Source: Tenacibaculum tangerinum (GTDB lineage Bacteria > Bacteroidota > Bacteroidia > Flavobacteriales > Flavobacteriaceae). From it: DNA of 64,000 nt. The DNA lies in assembly GCF_029853675.1 (NCBI RefSeq), contig NZ_CP122539.1, forward strand, positions 1,879,001 to 1,943,000. The letters run 5' to 3'. This document shows, piece after piece, positions 39,430 through 48,597 of the stretch. The notes under the pieces are model-generated. The model was not told the origin of the DNA and did no database searches. It worked only from the letters and a program-made list of their open reading frames with translations. The position numbers were made by a program, and so were the translations under genes. Within the stretch, counting starts at the first letter, position 1. Every line of letters begins with the position of its first letter.

Positions 39430-39467
39430 AAAACGGTTCGTACTACTACACAAGTACGAACCGTTTT
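39430..39467 (-). terminator. probable terminator of aroA
   Basis: A perfect 15-bp stem pairs 39430-39444 with 39453-39467 around an 8-nt loop, with A/T tracts on both sides. It lies downstream of aroA on the minus strand and can act in both directions. Nothing else is seen in the 39303-39576 gap. Confidence 0.8.
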
Positions 39468-39576
39468 TAATACGTAACATGAGCTTGATGTAAAGTATAA
39501 TTATCTCTACATCAAGATATTACCTGTTTTATAAAAGTATCAATAAAAATAATACTAACTATAAAAGTATGTCATC

Positions 39577-40794
39577 TTATTTTATTCCTAGCTGCTCCAT
39601 ATCTTTCCAAAAACTTCGATACGATTTCGTAACGACTTCAGCATCTAAAATTTCAATAGGCACTTTTAAAGCTAGAGGCGCAAATGCCATTGCCATTCGA
39701 TGGTCGTTATAGGTAGCTATTTGAATGTCTTTGTTAATTTTTGCAGACGGTTTTAAATGTAAACTTTCATTGGTAACTGTAATTTCTGCGCCTAACTTAG
39801 TTAATTCTTCTCGCAACGCTTCTAATCGGTCGGTTTCTTTAATTTTTAAAGTATGTAATCCTGACAAATCACAAGCTATTCCTAACCCAAAGCACGTAAC
39901 GGCTATTGTTTGTGCTATATCAGGCGCATTTTTTAAATCTTGTACTAGTATTGAAGTATCATGTTCCTTTTCTTTGATAAGCGTAATCGAATTTTCCTCA
40001 AAAATAGTACGCACTCCAAAATGCTGATAGATTTCTACCAAACAACTATCTCCTTGTAAACTATCTTCTTTATACGCAGATAATTTTACCGAAGAACCCA
40101 ACTCACTCAATGCTATAATCGAATAAAAGTAAGATGCAGAACTCCAATCTGATTCTACAACGACTGTTTGTTTTTTTACAACAGGTGTTGGTGCTATTTT
40201 TATGAATTGCCCCTTAAACTCAGCTTCAATACCTAGTTGATGCAATAGCTGCAACGTCATATTAATATAAGGAACCGATGTAATTTTATCTATCAACTCA
40301 ATTTCCAACCCTTTTTCTAAGCTGGGTGCTATTAGCATTAGGGCTGAAATGTATTGACTGCTTACATTTCCGTTAATTGAAACTTTGTTTTTTGTTAGCT
40401 GTTTACCAGTAATTTTCAGTGGCGGATAGCCTTCTTTTTCTATATATACTATATCAGCACCTAAATCACGCAACGCATTTACCAATATTTCAATAGGTCG
40501 ATTGTGCATACGTTCTGAACCTTGTAACACTTTTGTCTCTCCTTCCTGCGTTGCAAAAAAGGCCGTCAAAAAACGCATGGCAGTTCCTGCATGACCAATA
40601 TCAGCTACACTATTAGCTGATGACAATGCTTCTTGTAAATGATGGGTATCGTCTGAATCTGATACATTTTCAATATGTATATTTGAATACAATTGTTGTA
40701 AGATTAACAAACGGTTTGATTCACTTTTAGAACCTGAAATGGTAATTTCTTCCGTAGTTATGCTATTTTCTGAATTCTTTAATCTTACATTCAT
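39577..40794 (-). CDS. aroA: 3-phosphoshikimate 1-carboxyvinyltransferase (EPSP synthase)
   Basis: This 405-residue shikimate-pathway enzyme joins phosphoenolpyruvate to shikimate-3-phosphate. Typical stretches are SKSESNRLLILQQL near the N-terminus, IGHAGTAMRFLTAFFA (the NAGTAxR loop, here HAGTAMR), VSSQYISALMLIAPSL, and the C-terminal YNDHRMAMAFAPLALK. It is somewhat shorter than the usual 420-430 residues, as in other flavobacteria. It is divergent from the BNR-repeat gene. A decayed copy of its 5' part lies near 44.1 kb. Confidence 0.95.
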   Translation of the reverse strand: MNVRLKNSENSITTEEITISGSKSESNRLLILQQLYSNIHIENVSDSDDTHHLQEALSSANSVADIGHAGTAMRFLTAFFATQEGETKVLQGSERMHNRPIEILVNALRDLGADIVYIEKEGYPPLKITGKQLTKNKVSINGNVSSQYISALMLIAPSLEKGLEIELIDKITSVPYINMTLQLLHQLGIEAEFKGQFIKIAPTPVVKKQTVVVESDWSSASYFYSIIALSELGSSVKLSAYKEDSLQGDSCLVEIYQHFGVRTIFEENSITLIKEKEHDTSILVQDLKNAPDIAQTIAVTCFGLGIACDLSGLHTLKIKETDRLEALREELTKLGAEITVTNESLHLKPSAKINKDIQIATYNDHRMAMAFAPLALKVPIEILDAEVVTKSYRSFWKDMEQLGIK

Positions 40795-40845
40795 GAATTA
40801 AGTTTTATATTTAACTCGTTTTAAACATTCATATCAGCCACAAAA

Positions 40846-43800
40846 ATGAAGAAAATCTTTGTATCCTTTTTTGTATTTCTAATAGTTAGCTTTAGCGCCA
40901 AAGTTACAGCGCAGAAAAACAACCACCAATTTTTAAAAGAAAATTTTAGTGCCATTACCTGGCGTAACATAGGTCCTTTTAGAGGCGGAAGAAGTTGTGC
41001 CGTTACTGGAGTGGTAAAACAGCCTAATCTTTTCTATATGGGTAGCACTGGTGGAGGTGTTTGGAAAACAAATGATGCAGGCAATACCTGGCAAAATATT
41101 TCAGATGGGTTCTTTGGAGGTTCCATAGGTTCTATAGCCGTGAGCGAATGGGATTCGAATGTCATTTATGTAGGAGCTGGTGAAAAAACCGTTAGAGGAA
41201 ATGTTTCTTCAGGTGATGGCGTGTGGAAATCGACCGATGCTGGAAAAACATGGAAACATATCGGACTTTCCAACTCAAGACATATTCCGAGAATGCGAAT
41301 TCATCCAAAAAACCCAGAAATAGTCTATGCAGCTGTTTTAGGCGATTTATACAAACCGACCAAAGAAAGAGGCGTTTATAAATCTTCCGATGGAGGAAAA
41401 AACTGGAAAAAAGTATTGTTCGCCAATGAAAATGCTGGAGCTATCGATTTAATCATCGACCCCAGCAATCCGAGAATTTTATATGCGAGTACTTGGAATG
41501 TACGAAGAACTCCTTATAGCTTATCTAGTGGTGGTGAAGGTTCTGGACTTTGGAAAAGTACCGATGCTGGAGAAACATGGATATCTATTACTGAAAATCA
41601 AGGATTACCGAAAGGTATTTGGGGAATTTCTGGGATCACCGTATCACCCCTAAACTCAAACATTGTATGGGCACTTATAGAAAATGAAAATGGTGGAGTG
41701 TACAAATCTACCGATGCCGGAAAAACGTGGAAACTTATTAATAAAGAACGTAAACTACGGCAACGTGCTTGGTATTATACCCGCTTGTATGCCGATACCA
41801 AAGATGAAAATATTCTATACGTTTTAAATGTAAACTATCACAAATCTACAGACGGCGGAAAAACCTATACAACCTACAACGCTCCGCATGGCGATCATCA
41901 CGACTTGTGGATCGACCCTGAAAACAACCAACGAATGATTATTGGCGACGACGGGGGAGCGCAAATTTCTTTTGATGCAGGTGAAAACTGGACTACCTAT
42001 CACAACCAACCCACAGCACAATTTTACAGGGTAACCACCGACAACCATTTTCCATACAGAATTTACGCTGCACAGCAAGATAATTCTACCATAAGAATTT
42101 CGCACAGAACCCATGGTAGATTTATTGGTGAATCTGATTGGGAAGCCACGGCAGGTGGTGAAAGTGCCCATATTGTAGTTGATCCATTAAACAACGATAT
42201 CGTATATGGAGGAAGTTATGGGGGCTTACTTACCCGAAAAAACCATATAACCGACGAAACGAGAGCCATCAATGTATGGCCCGATGACCCTATGGGACAT
42301 GGTGCTGAAGATTTTAAATACCGCTTTCAATGGAATTTTCCTATCTTCTTTTCTCCCAATAACAAAAAAAGGTTGTACGCCGCATCTAACCATTTCCACG
42401 TTACCGAAAACGAAGGGCAGTCATGGCAAGTAATCAGTCCAGATTTAACCCGAAACGACCCTAAAACTCTAGGACCTTCAGGTGGCCCTATCACCAAAGA
42501 TAATACAGGGGTAGAGTACTACGGAACTATTTTCGCTGCTACCGAATCTTCTTATGAGGAAGGATTACTATGGACAGGCTCTGATGATGGTTTGGTACAT
42601 ATTTCAAAAAACAATGGAGAACACTGGACCAACGTTACACCCAAAAATATGCCCGAATGGATGCTAATTAATTGTATAGAAATCGACCCATTTACCAAAG
42701 GAGGTGCTTATATTGTGGGAACACGCTATAAAATGGGAGATTACAAACCCTATGTGTACAAAACAAAAAATTATGGAAAATCATGGACGTTAATCACTCA
42801 AGGAATTGGCGAAGAAGATTTTACACGTGCCCTAAGAGCCGACCCAAAAAGACAAGGCTTGCTGTATGCGGGCACCGAAAGAGGCATGTACATTTCTTTT
42901 GATGATGGTAAAACATGGCATTCCTTTCAGCAAAATCTGCCCATCGTTCCTATTACAGATTTAGCCATTAAAAACGACAATTTAATTGCCGCTACTCAAG
43001 GTAGGTCCTTATGGATGATTGACGATTTGACTCCGCTACACCAATACACCAAAGAAAGTAAAGACGACCCTATTGTTCTATTCAAACCCAAAGATAGTTA
43101 TGCTTTGCAAGGGGGGAAAGGACATACTTCTAAAACTATGGGAACGAATCATCCTGGAGGAGTTGCGGTGAACTATTCCTTAAAGAGTGTTCAAGAAAAT
43201 GATACCATCAGTCTTTCTTTTTATGATGCCAACAATACATTAATTAAAACATTTAATAATCACCCCGAAAAGGAAGCCGATGAAGAAAAATTAGCTGTAA
43301 AAAGCGGCAATGCTATTTTTTACTGGGATATGATGTATCCAGGGGCCGAAAAGGTAAAAGGAATGATTTTATGGTGGGCGTCTTTAAACGGACCTGCTGC
43401 TTTGCCAGGCACATACAAAGTAACCTTAACTCAAAATAAAAAGACCGTAAGTAAGCCGTTTACAATTCTTAAAAATCCTTCTTCGGAAGCTACTTTAGAA
43501 GATATGAAAGCACAGTTTGATTTTATCAATGAAATTAATGCAAAGGTAACGGAAATTCACAAAGCGTTAAAAAATGTAACTATTGTTAAAAACAGCGTGG
43601 CTGATTTGAAAAAAAACATTACCGATACCAAAAAACATGAAGAATTGCTTTCGTTTGCTGATGCCTTGGTTAAAAAATTAACTGCTGTTGAAACTACGCT
43701 GTATCAAACCAAAAGTAAAAGTGCTCAAGACCCGCTAAACTATCCGATTCGATTGAATAATAAGTTGGCACACCTCAACTCATTGACCAGAATTGGAAAT

Positions 43801-43959
43801 TATGCCCCAACAGCGCAAGCTATTGCTTTTAAAAATGAAATCACTCAAAAGATTGATGTTGAACTCGGTAAATTAAACACGCTTTTTTCTACGGAAGTAA
43901 AAGAGTTGAATCAGAAAATAAAGAACAGTCAAATTGATTTTATACAACTGAAAGAATAA
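40846..43959 (+). CDS. secreted BNR/VPS10-like beta-propeller protein (glycosyl hydrolase-like)
   Basis: This 1037-residue protein has a signal peptide (about residues 1-22). It opens ITWRNIGPFRGGRSCAVTGV, typical of Bacteroidota proteins annotated as VPS10-domain or BNR glycosyl hydrolase. Asp-box/BNR repeats recur: VWKTNDAGNTW, VWKSTDAGKTW, VYKSSDGGKNW, LWKSTDAGETW, VYKSTDAGKTW, building one or two ten-bladed propellers through about residue 720. A beta-sandwich and a long helical C-terminus follow. No T9SS sorting domain is seen. The catalytic activity is not established by the repeats; binding or peptidase-like roles are equally possible. Confidence 0.88.
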   Translation: MKKIFVSFFVFLIVSFSAKVTAQKNNHQFLKENFSAITWRNIGPFRGGRSCAVTGVVKQPNLFYMGSTGGGVWKTNDAGNTWQNISDGFFGGSIGSIAVSEWDSNVIYVGAGEKTVRGNVSSGDGVWKSTDAGKTWKHIGLSNSRHIPRMRIHPKNPEIVYAAVLGDLYKPTKERGVYKSSDGGKNWKKVLFANENAGAIDLIIDPSNPRILYASTWNVRRTPYSLSSGGEGSGLWKSTDAGETWISITENQGLPKGIWGISGITVSPLNSNIVWALIENENGGVYKSTDAGKTWKLINKERKLRQRAWYYTRLYADTKDENILYVLNVNYHKSTDGGKTYTTYNAPHGDHHDLWIDPENNQRMIIGDDGGAQISFDAGENWTTYHNQPTAQFYRVTTDNHFPYRIYAAQQDNSTIRISHRTHGRFIGESDWEATAGGESAHIVVDPLNNDIVYGGSYGGLLTRKNHITDETRAINVWPDDPMGHGAEDFKYRFQWNFPIFFSPNNKKRLYAASNHFHVTENEGQSWQVISPDLTRNDPKTLGPSGGPITKDNTGVEYYGTIFAATESSYEEGLLWTGSDDGLVHISKNNGEHWTNVTPKNMPEWMLINCIEIDPFTKGGAYIVGTRYKMGDYKPYVYKTKNYGKSWTLITQGIGEEDFTRALRADPKRQGLLYAGTERGMYISFDDGKTWHSFQQNLPIVPITDLAIKNDNLIAATQGRSLWMIDDLTPLHQYTKESKDDPIVLFKPKDSYALQGGKGHTSKTMGTNHPGGVAVNYSLKSVQENDTISLSFYDANNTLIKTFNNHPEKEADEEKLAVKSGNAIFYWDMMYPGAEKVKGMILWWASLNGPAALPGTYKVTLTQNKKTVSKPFTILKNPSSEATLEDMKAQFDFINEINAKVTEIHKALKNVTIVKNSVADLKKNITDTKKHEELLSFADALVKKLTAVETTLYQTKSKSAQDPLNYPIRLNNKLAHLNSLTRIGNYAPTAQAIAFKNEITQKIDVELGKLNTLFSTEVKELNQKIKNSQIDFIQLKE

Positions 43960-44092
43960 GAGACATGTATAGCATGTTGTACATTTTAAAAAAATTACGC
44001 CATTACGAGCCATCACGAAGTAATCTTTTTATTTTTGTTTTTCGTTCGAAATAAACAGGTTACTTCTGTGGTATCTCCTTCGCGTAATATAA

Positions 44093-44193
44093 GCTATGTT
44101 TTTAGCTGATAACAATAATTCTTATAAATGATAGGTGTCTTTTGAATCTGATACATTCTCGATCTATATATTTCAATACAGTTATTGTAAGTT
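44093..44193 (-). pseudogene. decayed aroA fragment
   Basis: On the minus strand this segment reads IENVSDSKDTYHL with stops on both sides, clearly the aroA codons IENVSDSDDTHHL. At DNA level 44093-44193 aligns with 40605-40691, including the words GAATCTGATACATT and TTGTAAG. Three or more stop codons interrupt it. It is a remnant of a duplicated aroA 3.4 kb from the intact gene. The rest of the 43960-44200 gap holds nothing recognisable. Confidence 0.75.
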
Positions 44194-44200
44194 CATTGCT

Positions 44201-44449
44201 CTACTTCATCTTTTTATTCGTTACCCATACTCCGTAAATAAAACTTAATACAACTTTTATTCCCCAAAAACGCACCCATTTTCCATCAGCAAAATTAGTT
44301 TGGTTAACGATTTCAAAATCTCCAGCAAAAATATCACGCCAGCTATTCATAAATAAGCTTATGATGGTTACTAACACAAAAAATGGGATTGCTACTTTGG
44401 CTACATTTTTCCAAAACAAGGGTTGTTGTATTTTTTTTATAAAACTCAT
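44201..44449 (-). CDS. small membrane protein of unknown function
   Basis: This 82-residue protein has two predicted transmembrane helices (about residues 16-34, VAKVAIPFFVLVTIISLFM, and 60-76, WGIKVVLSFIYGVWV), with both ends basic. Its start codon overlaps the stop of the MazG-like gene by one base, so the two are cotranscribed. Small proteins of this type follow the MazG-like gene in related flavobacteria as far as I recall. No function can be given. Confidence 0.7.
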   Translation of the reverse strand: MSFIKKIQQPLFWKNVAKVAIPFFVLVTIISLFMNSWRDIFAGDFEIVNQTNFADGKWVRFWGIKVVLSFIYGVWVTNKKMK

Positions 44450-44775
44450 TATTGTAATTTTTTGTTATTCTGATGACGGTCGTGGTCACGTTTTGTTTTA
44501 ATATCCAATTTCTTTTCAAAGGCTTCTTGTAAATTCACCCCTGTTTGGTTAGCCAAACACAATACTACAAATACCACATCTGCCAATTCTTCACCTAAAT
44601 CTTTGTGTTTATCGCTTTCTTTTTCGCTTTGCTCTCCATAACGACGGGCAATAATTCGAGCCACTTCCCCTACTTCTTCCGTAAGTTGCGCCATATTGGT
44701 TAGCTCGTTAAAATAACGAACTCCGTGGTTTTTAATCCAATCGTCTACTTGTTGTTGTGCGTCTTGTATATTCAT
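44449..44775 (-). CDS. MazG-like nucleotide pyrophosphohydrolase
   Basis: This 108-residue all-alpha NTP pyrophosphohydrolase shows MAQLTEEVGEVARIIARRYG (EExxE) and KDLGEELADVVFVVLCLAN (ExxD), the paired metal-binding motifs of the MazG/dUTPase superfamily. The single-domain size fits the small MazG-like house-cleaning enzymes that hydrolyse non-canonical nucleotides. It is first of a two-gene unit with the small membrane protein. Confidence 0.88.
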   Translation of the reverse strand: MNIQDAQQQVDDWIKNHGVRYFNELTNMAQLTEEVGEVARIIARRYGEQSEKESDKHKDLGEELADVVFVVLCLANQTGVNLQEAFEKKLDIKTKRDHDRHQNNKKLQ

Positions 44776-44899
44776 GTTTGTTGCTTTAATGGCTATAGCG
44801 TATTTGATATGATCTTATACTTATTTTTTTTAAGAACATGATATTTTATATCAAACTAACATTTTTTATTAAATTTCCAAAGATAAAAACTTCTATTTC

Positions 44900-45050
44900 T
44901 TAATTGATTCGCCAAGGCTTATTTTTTCTTTTCTTGTCTGCTTTGTATAGAACTAGCTTATTTCCATCTGAGTCTAATACATGAGCTTCTCTATATATAA
45001 ACATGTTTGATGTTTAGGTAATTGCGTAAATTGAATTCCTTTTTGTTACA
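44900..45050 (-). pseudogene. VOC/glyoxalase-family remnant
   Basis: The minus strand from 45004 to 44900 encodes REAHVLDSDGNKLVLYKA followed by KKRKNKPWRIN and a stop, the C-terminus of vicinal-oxygen-chelate proteins (the D-x-D-G-N-x-L-x-L-Y strand). In the adjacent frame just upstream, KGIQFTQLPKHQT gives the preceding VOC strand. A frameshift lies between them, and the N-terminal half is not recognisable. It is a gene remnant. Confidence 0.65.
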
Positions 45051-45145
45051 ATATCGCTACCAATACACCTAAATAAGCATCCTCAAAACACAACACCTAC
45101 CTTCTCCTTGAGATTTTTTCCGCTTGATGAATCGAACACATCTAG

Positions 45146-45238
45146 GAATGGACACGTTTAGAGTATGAATTTGGTTTTACTAAAGAAATAATAACTCTTA
45201 TTTCAGAAGAACTAGATTTTGATAGAATAAAAAGCTAA
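45146..45238 (+). pseudogene. possible fragment of an unknown gene
   Basis: Thirty codons read EWTRLEYEFGFTKEIITLIS and EELDFDRIKS before TAA, with a stop just upstream and no start. The composition is protein-like but I recognise no family. The remaining part of the 44776-45350 gap shows nothing else. Confidence 0.25.
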
Positions 45239-45352
45239 AGTCGTATTTAAAAAGTAGAAAATTAAAAACTGCATGAATTAGCTATTGTCTTATAAACATA
45301 CAAACTCCTTATGTGCTTGATGAATTTATGCTGTTATAGAAATGTTAAAAAA

Positions 45353-45382
45353 TTGTTCTTTCATTTAAAATGACTAATTTAG
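45353..45382 (+). promoter_or_regulatory. Bacteroidota-type promoter of the TlpA-like gene
   Basis: TTG (45353-45355), 19 nt, then TAATTTAG (45375-45382) match the Bacteroidota consensus TTG-N17-19-TAnnTTTG at all but one base of the -7 box. Transcription would begin near 45390, about 35 nt before the start codon. Confidence 0.6.
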
Positions 45383-45425
45383 TCGCTTATAAAAAACTGA
45401 ATAGCAAAAATTAAACATGCACCTA

Positions 45426-46433
45426 ATGAAAAAAATAGTTTACTTATTGGCATTTTCTATTGCCTTGGTTTCATGTAAAGAGGAACAAAAAGATTATGTT
45501 ACTTTTTCAGGAAAAATTACCAATAAGAACTCTGATTCTGTAATCATTTCTAATCCACAATTTAGATTTAATAGAGTATTAAAGGTTGATGAAAACGGCG
45601 TTTTTAAAGATACCATGAAAGTAACCAATGGTTTTTACAGACTTTTTGATGGTAAAGAGTCTACCACATTGTATCTAAAAAATGGAGATGATATCAATCT
45701 TACCCTTGATACAAAAGAGTTTGATGAAACCATTAAGTATACTGGAAATGGCGCTGAAGAAAATAACTTTATTGCCAAGGCTGCTATAAACCAAGAAAAA
45801 TTATTTACAGATAAGGGATTGATGGATTTACCTGAATTAGATTTTAAAGCTAAAGTTTCTTCTTTTGTAGATGATTTTAACAAGGAAATAGAGGGTGCCT
45901 CTTTAGATTCGACTTTCGTAGCCAACCAAAAGAAAAATATCACTGGTTTAGAAAACTACCTAACTAAAATGTATGAGGACAAACAGTACCTGGCAACCAA
46001 ATTGTCTAAAGGAAAAGAGTCTCCAAAATTTTTAGATTATGAAAACAATGCAGGTGGTACTACTTCTCTAGACGATTTAAAAGGTAAATATGTATATATC
46101 GATTTATGGGCAACGTGGTGTCAACCATGTAAAAATGAAATTCCATTTTTAAAGAAAGTAGAAAAACAATACCACGATAAAAATATCGAATTTGTAAGCA
46201 TTTCTGTAGATAAACAAAGAGATTACCAAACTTGGAAACAAATGATTGTCGACAAAGAATTGTCAGGTGTTCAGTTATATGCTAAAGAAGACCGAACTTT
46301 TATGGATGCTTATAGAGTATCTGGTATTCCAAGATTTATTTTATTAGATCCAGAAGGAAATATTGTAGATGCAAATGCTCCAAGACCTTCTGATCCTAAA
46401 TTAATCGAGTTATTTCAATCATTAAACATCTAG
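45426..46433 (+). CDS. TlpA-like thiol-disulfide oxidoreductase lipoprotein
   Basis: This 335-residue protein starts at ATG 45426 (MKKIVYLLAF), which gives a clean lipoprotein signal ending IALVSC; ATG 45417 would add three residues. The N-terminal half is a beta-rich DUF4369-like domain (VTFSGKITNKNSDSVIIS). The C-terminal half is an AhpC/TlpA thioredoxin fold with VYIDLWATWCQPCKNEIPFL (active-site WCQPC) and cis-Pro SGIPRFILLDPEG. It likely reduces or isomerises disulfides, or supports cytochrome maturation, at the periplasmic face. It has its own promoter and terminator. Confidence 0.9.
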   Translation: MKKIVYLLAFSIALVSCKEEQKDYVTFSGKITNKNSDSVIISNPQFRFNRVLKVDENGVFKDTMKVTNGFYRLFDGKESTTLYLKNGDDINLTLDTKEFDETIKYTGNGAEENNFIAKAAINQEKLFTDKGLMDLPELDFKAKVSSFVDDFNKEIEGASLDSTFVANQKKNITGLENYLTKMYEDKQYLATKLSKGKESPKFLDYENNAGGTTSLDDLKGKYVYIDLWATWCQPCKNEIPFLKKVEKQYHDKNIEFVSISVDKQRDYQTWKQMIVDKELSGVQLYAKEDRTFMDAYRVSGIPRFILLDPEGNIVDANAPRPSDPKLIELFQSLNI

Positions 46434-46454
46434 TCTTTATAAAGACCTTAACAA

Positions 46455-46484
46455 TAAAAAAACCGCAAATTTGCGGTTTTTTTA
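46455..46484 (+). terminator. terminator after the TlpA-like gene
   Basis: AACCGCAAA (46461-46469) pairs with TTTGCGGTT (46470-46478), flanked by A and T tracts. The arms abut, so the effective loop is formed by the inner bases. Confidence 0.8.
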
Positions 46485-46526
46485 TTGTTTAAATTATTAT
46501 TGAGTTAGTTATATAAATTTTTCACT

Positions 46527-46842
46527 CTATTTTGAACCTTCTGTGTCAATTTCAATTTAAGCATTAACACTTGTGTTTGTGTAACTTTCTTCAATTAAAC
46601 CTGAAGGAAAATTACCAAACGCTAATATATCTCCTGTCTTTTTATGTATCTCTTTATTTTTGAATATATACTCCTTTGCAAAACGATATCCTTCCGAAAT
46701 CCATATTTTAATAGCACTTCCAACTGCAACTATAGGTATTATACAAATGAATATAATGATGATTAAAGCGAGTCTTTTAATAACCTTTTCACTATTCTAT
46801 TTTGTTTTCTTCTTATTTAAAACCAATTTCTATAGATGCCAT
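46527..46842 (-). pseudogene. decayed small membrane protein (Coa1-like)
   Basis: From ATG 46842 the frame reads MASIEIGFK and stops. One frame over it reads NKKKTK, TAG, then NSEKVIKRLALIIIIF (membrane helix) and KKTGDILAFGNFPSGLIEES. It ends TSVNA, TAA, then IEIDTEGSK. A frameshift and two in-frame stops therefore break a once-continuous gene of about 105 codons, itself shorter than full length. The C-terminal pattern resembles Coa1-family cytochrome oxidase assembly proteins of Bacteroidota. This is weak but suggestive. Confidence 0.55.
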
Positions 46843-46972
46843 AATATTTAAAAGAGTTTTTGGAATCCCTCGACCAAGACCAAACTTTATAGTCGATCTA
46901 CTATCTTTTTGGTTATTGTTTGCTGAGATACTACCAATTATATTATGATTTGAACACAATATAATTATAAAA

Positions 46973-47563
46973 CTACTCCTTCTCTGCCATTTTCTTTACG
47001 TAATCGGTTACAATAACTATCGTCTGTGACCCTACTTTACCTTCAATATATTTGGCATTTTCAGGATCCAACGAAATTCTACGCACTGCCGTACCCTGCT
47101 TGGCTATCATACTAGAGCCTTTTACCTTTAAATCTTTAATCAGCACCACATTATCTCCTGCTTGCAAAATAGCACCATTCACGTCTCTGTGAATTACTTT
47201 TTCACTTTCGTCTAAATGCTCTCCTGTGGCTTCCGCAAAGCGCAATTCTTCACCCTCTAAATATAGCATGTCTAATAAATCTTGCGACCAGCCGTCTTTT
47301 TTAACGCGATGTAACATTCGCCAAGCCACCACTTTTACTGGGCTGAACTCACTCCACATACTATCATTTAAACAACGCCAATGGTTTGCCTCTGTTTTAT
47401 CAGCATCTTCAATCTGCTCAATACAAGTAGCACAAGCCAACAAGCTACCATCGACTCCTCCTGTAGATATTGGTGGTACTTCATACACCGACAACTCATT
47501 TTTTGCTCCGCATAATTCACATTGATTTCCACTTCTGTCTTGTAACTCTTGTAATAAACTCAT
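46973..47563 (-). CDS. phnA: PhnA-domain zinc-ribbon protein
   Basis: This 196-residue protein starts at ATG 47563 (MSLLQELQDRSG), preferred over 47587, which lies eight codons upstream in a basic stretch. The N-terminus holds a zinc ribbon: NQCELCGAKNEL and LLACATCIEQI. The C-terminal PhnA domain reads RDVNGAILQAGDNVVLIKDL and VKGSSMIAKQGTAV. Despite the historical name, a role in phosphonate use is not established for such proteins. It appears to be monocistronic. Confidence 0.9.
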   Translation of the reverse strand: MSLLQELQDRSGNQCELCGAKNELSVYEVPPISTGGVDGSLLACATCIEQIEDADKTEANHWRCLNDSMWSEFSPVKVVAWRMLHRVKKDGWSQDLLDMLYLEGEELRFAEATGEHLDESEKVIHRDVNGAILQAGDNVVLIKDLKVKGSSMIAKQGTAVRRISLDPENAKYIEGKVGSQTIVIVTDYVKKMAEKE

Positions 47564-47615
47564 TTTTATTCTTTTTTTGCTCCGCAAAAGTACATTTTTA
47601 ATTTATATTTAAACC

Positions 47616-48069
47616 ATGGTATTAAAAAGCGACCAATTACTGATTAGAAATACTTTAATTAGTGATTCTGCTTTTTATTTTAAGTTATTCAACGACCCCG
47701 ATTGGATTACTTTTATAGGTAATAAAAATTTAAAATCAGAAATAGATACCAAAATGTATTTGAAAGGCATTATCTTTAAAAATTCTAAATTAGGCGAACT
47801 CGGTTTTTTTACCATCATTTTAAAAGAAACCAACAAACTCATTGGAACCTCTAAAGCTTTACAAAGAGATCGCTTAGATTTTATTGATATTGGTTATGCG
47901 CTTAAAATTATGGGTAAAGGCTACGCAACTGAAGCCACAGAATTGATTATGGAGTATGTTTGTAAAAAAATTAAACAAAAAAGGTATTGGCATTGACCAT
48001 GCCCAGTAACAAAAAATCTTAAAAGTTTTTAACAACGGAGAAGATTCAGTATACGAGTACACATTTTAA
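47616..48069 (+). pseudogene. GNAT N-acetyltransferase (RimJ/RimL type), frameshifted and internally deleted
   Basis: The first 126 codons are a normal GNAT start: LLIRNTLISDSAFYFKLFND near the N-terminus, then DIGYALKIMGKGYATEATEL (strand 4 and the acetyl-CoA loop). The frame then runs out at KQKRYWH. One extra A in the A-run at about 47980 gives VLALTMPSNKKS, the family's next strand and helix. A third stretch (QKILKVFNNGEDSVYEYTF) gives the C-terminus to TAA 48067. The helix-strand between them is missing, so there are at least two lesions. It is a real pseudogene. Confidence 0.75.
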
Positions 48070-48080
48070 AACTACCAATT

Positions 48081-48560
48081 ATGATGAAAAAAATTACATT
48101 ACTATTTATTTTTTTAGTAAGCTCTTTAAGCATGTACCCATGTACTTGCATAGAAACAAAGGAATCTTTAAAAGAAAAGGTGAAAAAAGAATACATTTCT
48201 TCGAAAGCTATTTTCTATGGAAAAGTAGTCGACATAAAAGAACATAAAAACAGTGAAGAGTTCGACTCTGGAAGCGATATTATTTCCTATACTTTTGAAG
48301 TAACTAGGGTGTTAAAAGGCAACATTTCAAAAGAAAAAGTTACTGTAAAATCTCACAGAAGTAGTAGTGCTTGCGGTTTTGTTTTTAGCTTAAATAAAAA
48401 ATATTTAGTATACAGCAATCATTATGGTATTGACTCGAAAAATGTATCAAAAAACGATTTATTTACCTCTCTTTGTCACCGAACGACTTCCTTTAAAAAA
48501 TTAAAAAGAAAGGAATTAAGACTTTTAAAAAAGTTTGCTAGAACAAAAAAAGTCGACTAG
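48081..48560 (+). CDS. secreted NTR/TIMP-like protein
   Basis: This 159-residue protein has a signal peptide (LLFIFLVSSLSMYP). The mature part begins CTCIET, with paired Cys at the N-terminus, then SSKAIFYGKVVDIKEHK, YTFEVTRVLKGNISKEKVTV, and SSACGFVFSLNKKYLVYS with a further Cys, and a late SLCHRT. This is the order of the netrin/TIMP-like OB fold of bacterial NTR-like proteins. The Lys-rich tail is not part of the fold. It stands alone after the GNAT pseudogene. Function unknown; protease inhibition is known for animal relatives only. Confidence 0.72.
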   Translation: MMKKITLLFIFLVSSLSMYPCTCIETKESLKEKVKKEYISSKAIFYGKVVDIKEHKNSEEFDSGSDIISYTFEVTRVLKGNISKEKVTVKSHRSSSACGFVFSLNKKYLVYSNHYGIDSKNVSKNDLFTSLCHRTTSFKKLKRKELRLLKKFARTKKVD

Positions 48561-48597
48561 CCATTTTTTACCGTACTAAAAGAAAAAATGCTATTTT

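Noticed and set aside
46660..46851. 63-codon plus-strand hydrophobic frame
   Set aside because: It is antisense to a recognisable, though broken, minus-strand Coa1-like gene; the hydrophobic look comes from the AT-rich complement.
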